Below are positions 4,910 through 6,404 of a stretch of DNA of 6,404 nt, piece by piece. The DNA is from Actinomycetes bacterium (lineage in GTDB: Bacteria > Actinomycetota > Actinomycetes > Actinomycetales > Cellulomonadaceae): contig JAEYNO010000120.1 in assembly GCA_023412515.1 (NCBI GenBank), positions 1 to 6,404 of the forward strand, given 5' to 3'. The position numbers and the translations under genes were made by a program. The notes below the pieces were generated by a model, which searched no databases, was not told the origin of the DNA, and saw nothing but the letters and a program-made list of their open reading frames with translations. The number at the start of each line of letters is the position of its first letter. Position 1 is the first letter of the stretch.

Positions 4910-6001
4910 ATGGCCCACCAGTGGCGCGGCGTCATCGCCGAGTACGCCGACCGTCTGCCCGCGCACGTCCAGGAGCGCGTCGTCACGCTGGGCGAGGGCG
5001 GCACGCCGCTCGTGCCCGCCCCCGCGCTGTCGGCGCTCACGGGTGCCGACGTGCACGTGAAGGTCGAGGGCATGAACCCGACCGGGTCGTTCAAGGACCG
5101 CGGCATGACGACGGCGATCTCCGCGGCCGCGGCGCGCGGCGCGCGCGCGGTCGTGTGCGCGTCGACGGGCAACACGTCGGCGTCGGCCGCGGCGTACGCG
5201 ACCCGCGCCGGCATGGTCTGCGCCGTGCTCGTGCCCGACGGCAAGATCGCGATGGGCAAGCTCAGCCAGGCCGTCGCGCACGGCGCGCGCCTGCTGCAGG
5301 TCGACGGCAACTTCGACGACTGCCTGGTCGCGGCGCGCAAGCTCGCCGAGGCGTACCCCGTCGAGCTCGTCAACTCGGTGAACCCCGACCGCATCGAGGG
5401 CCAGAAGACCGGCGCGTTCGAGATCGTCGACGCGCTCGGCGACGCTCCCGACATCCACTGCCTGCCCGTCGGCAACGCGGGCAACATCACGGCGTACTGG
5501 CAGGGCTACCGCGAGTACGCGGGCCTCAACGCGGGTGCCGCGCTGCCCGCGGTCGCCACCCGGACGCCCGCGATGTGGGGCTTCCAGGCCGCCGGTGCCG
5601 CACCCATCGTGCTCGGCCACCCGGTCGACCACCCCGAGACCATCGCGACCGCGATCCGCATCGGCAACCCCGCGTCGTGGCGCCAGGCCGAGGACGCGCG
5701 CGACGTGTCGGGCGGCGTCATCGAGTCCGTCACCGACGAGCAGATCCTCGCGGCGCACCGCGTGCTGTCGGCCGACGTCGGCGTGTTCGTCGAGCCCGCG
5801 TCCGCGTCGGGCGTCGCGGGCCTGCTCGCGCGTGCCGAGCGCGGCCTCGTGCCGGCCGGCGCGCGCGTGGTCGTGACCGTCACGGGCCACGGCCTCAAGG
5901 ACCCGCAGTGGGCGCTGCGCACGGCCGACGGCGGCGAGGTGCAGCCCGTGCGCGTGCAGGCGGACGTCGTGTCGATCGCCGACGCGCTCGAGCTGGCCTG
6001 A
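4910..6001 (+). CDS. thrC: Threonine synthase (PLP-dependent)
   Basis: A 363-residue cytoplasmic enzyme converting O-phosphohomoserine and water to threonine and phosphate, the last step of the pathway. It belongs to fold-type II PLP enzymes. NPTGSFKDRG at 56-65 places the PLP-binding lysine at K62. STGNTSAS at 85-92 is the substrate/cofactor loop. GNAGNIT at 188-194 is the PLP-phosphate-binding turn. VFVEPASASG and VTGHGLKDP near the C-terminus are typical threonine synthase blocks. The length fits the short bacterial class (about 350-360 residues, as in Bacillus and Mycobacterium) and not the longer Escherichia/yeast class. The ATG at 4910 follows a GAGAGAG purine run. The gene lies 49 bases after hom and 5 bases before thrB, so co-transcription is likely. 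Confidence 0.97.
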   Translation: MAHQWRGVIAEYADRLPAHVQERVVTLGEGGTPLVPAPALSALTGADVHVKVEGMNPTGSFKDRGMTTAISAAAARGARAVVCASTGNTSASAAAYATRAGMVCAVLVPDGKIAMGKLSQAVAHGARLLQVDGNFDDCLVAARKLAEAYPVELVNSVNPDRIEGQKTGAFEIVDALGDAPDIHCLPVGNAGNITAYWQGYREYAGLNAGAALPAVATRTPAMWGFQAAGAAPIVLGHPVDHPETIATAIRIGNPASWRQAEDARDVSGGVIESVTDEQILAAHRVLSADVGVFVEPASASGVAGLLARAERGLVPAGARVVVTVTGHGLKDPQWALRTADGGEVQPVRVQADVVSIADALELA

Positions 6002-6006
6002 CCGCC

Positions 6007-6404
6007 GTGCGGCTGCGTGCGGCGCACGTCCGGGTCCGGGTGCCCGCGACGTCGGCCAACCTCGGCCCGGGCTTCGACGCGCTCGGCGTGGCCCTCGGCC
6101 TGCACGACGAGATCGACGTTCGCGCGCTCGGCACGCCCGAGGTGCGGGTCGAGGTCACGGGGGAGGGTGCCGGCGAGGTGCCCGACGGCGAGGACCACCT
6201 CGTGGTGCGCGCGCTGCGCACGGCGCTCGACCACGTGGGCGCGCCGCAGACCGGCCTGCACCTCGTGTGCCGCAACCGCGTGCCGCACGGCCGCGGCCTC
6301 GGCTCGTCGGCCGCCGCGGTCGTCGCGGGGATCCTGGCGGCGCGCGGCCTGGTCGCCGACCCCGACGCGCTCGACGACGACGTGGCGCTCGCGCTCGCGA
6401 CGCG
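6007..6404 (+). CDS. thrB: Homoserine kinase, 3' end cut off by the window
   Basis: The first 132 codons of a GHMP-family kinase that phosphorylates homoserine with ATP to give O-phosphohomoserine, the substrate of ThrC. VPATSANLGPGFDALG at 12-27 is the family N-terminal block. PHGRGLGSSAA at 93-103 is the GHMP ATP-binding loop. No stop appears before the window ends. About 300 residues are usual, so more than half is missing. The GTG at 6007 is the most plausible start, five bases after the thrC stop. No good Shine-Dalgarno site is visible, so translation is probably coupled to thrC. The gene order hom-thrC-thrB is standard in Actinobacteria. Confidence 0.95.
   Translation, partial: MRLRAAHVRVRVPATSANLGPGFDALGVALGLHDEIDVRALGTPEVRVEVTGEGAGEVPDGEDHLVVRALRTALDHVGAPQTGLHLVCRNRVPHGRGLGSSAAAVVAGILAARGLVADPDALDDDVALALAT

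Overview
The window looks like chromosomal DNA from a high-GC actinobacterium, probably of the Cellulomonadaceae or a related micrococcalean family. The grounds are very high G+C, near-exclusive G/C at third codon positions, GTG starts, an LAXTG-type wall-sorting signal, an HtaA-family protein, and a hom-thrC-thrB order typical of Actinobacteria. The genus is an inference from style, not a match.

The left half (about 1-3380) is a haem-iron module. A + strand gene (58-2520) encodes a large secreted, wall-anchored protein. It has a signal peptide, three repeated beta-type surface modules separated by Pro-Thr-Glu linkers, an Ig-like module, one C-terminal HtaA haem-binding domain and an LAVTG sorting signal. 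Facing it on the - strand is hmuO (2591-3265), a biliverdin-forming haem oxygenase. The two converge on a perfect 22-bp inverted repeat that probably ends transcription from both sides. Upstream of hmuO a plausible promoter is overlapped by a 19-bp sequence close to the DtxR/IdeR iron box, so hmuO is probably de-repressed when iron is scarce. The likely logic is haem capture at the wall, import by a transporter not seen here, and ring opening by HmuO to release iron.

The right half (about 3383-6404) is the threonine branch of the aspartate pathway on the + strand: hom (homoserine dehydrogenase with a C-terminal ACT domain), thrC (threonine synthase), and thrB (homoserine kinase, cut off by the window end). 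Short gaps of 49 and 5 nt suggest one operon. The 278-nt divergent region between hmuO and hom (3266-3543) holds the iron box, two palindromes and a candidate -10 element for the threonine operon.

All the protein families here are known. I see no wholly new system. The points most worth following are the iron box, the mixed module architecture of the surface protein, a recent duplication inside it, and the unusual symmetric elements in the hmuO-hom intergenic region.
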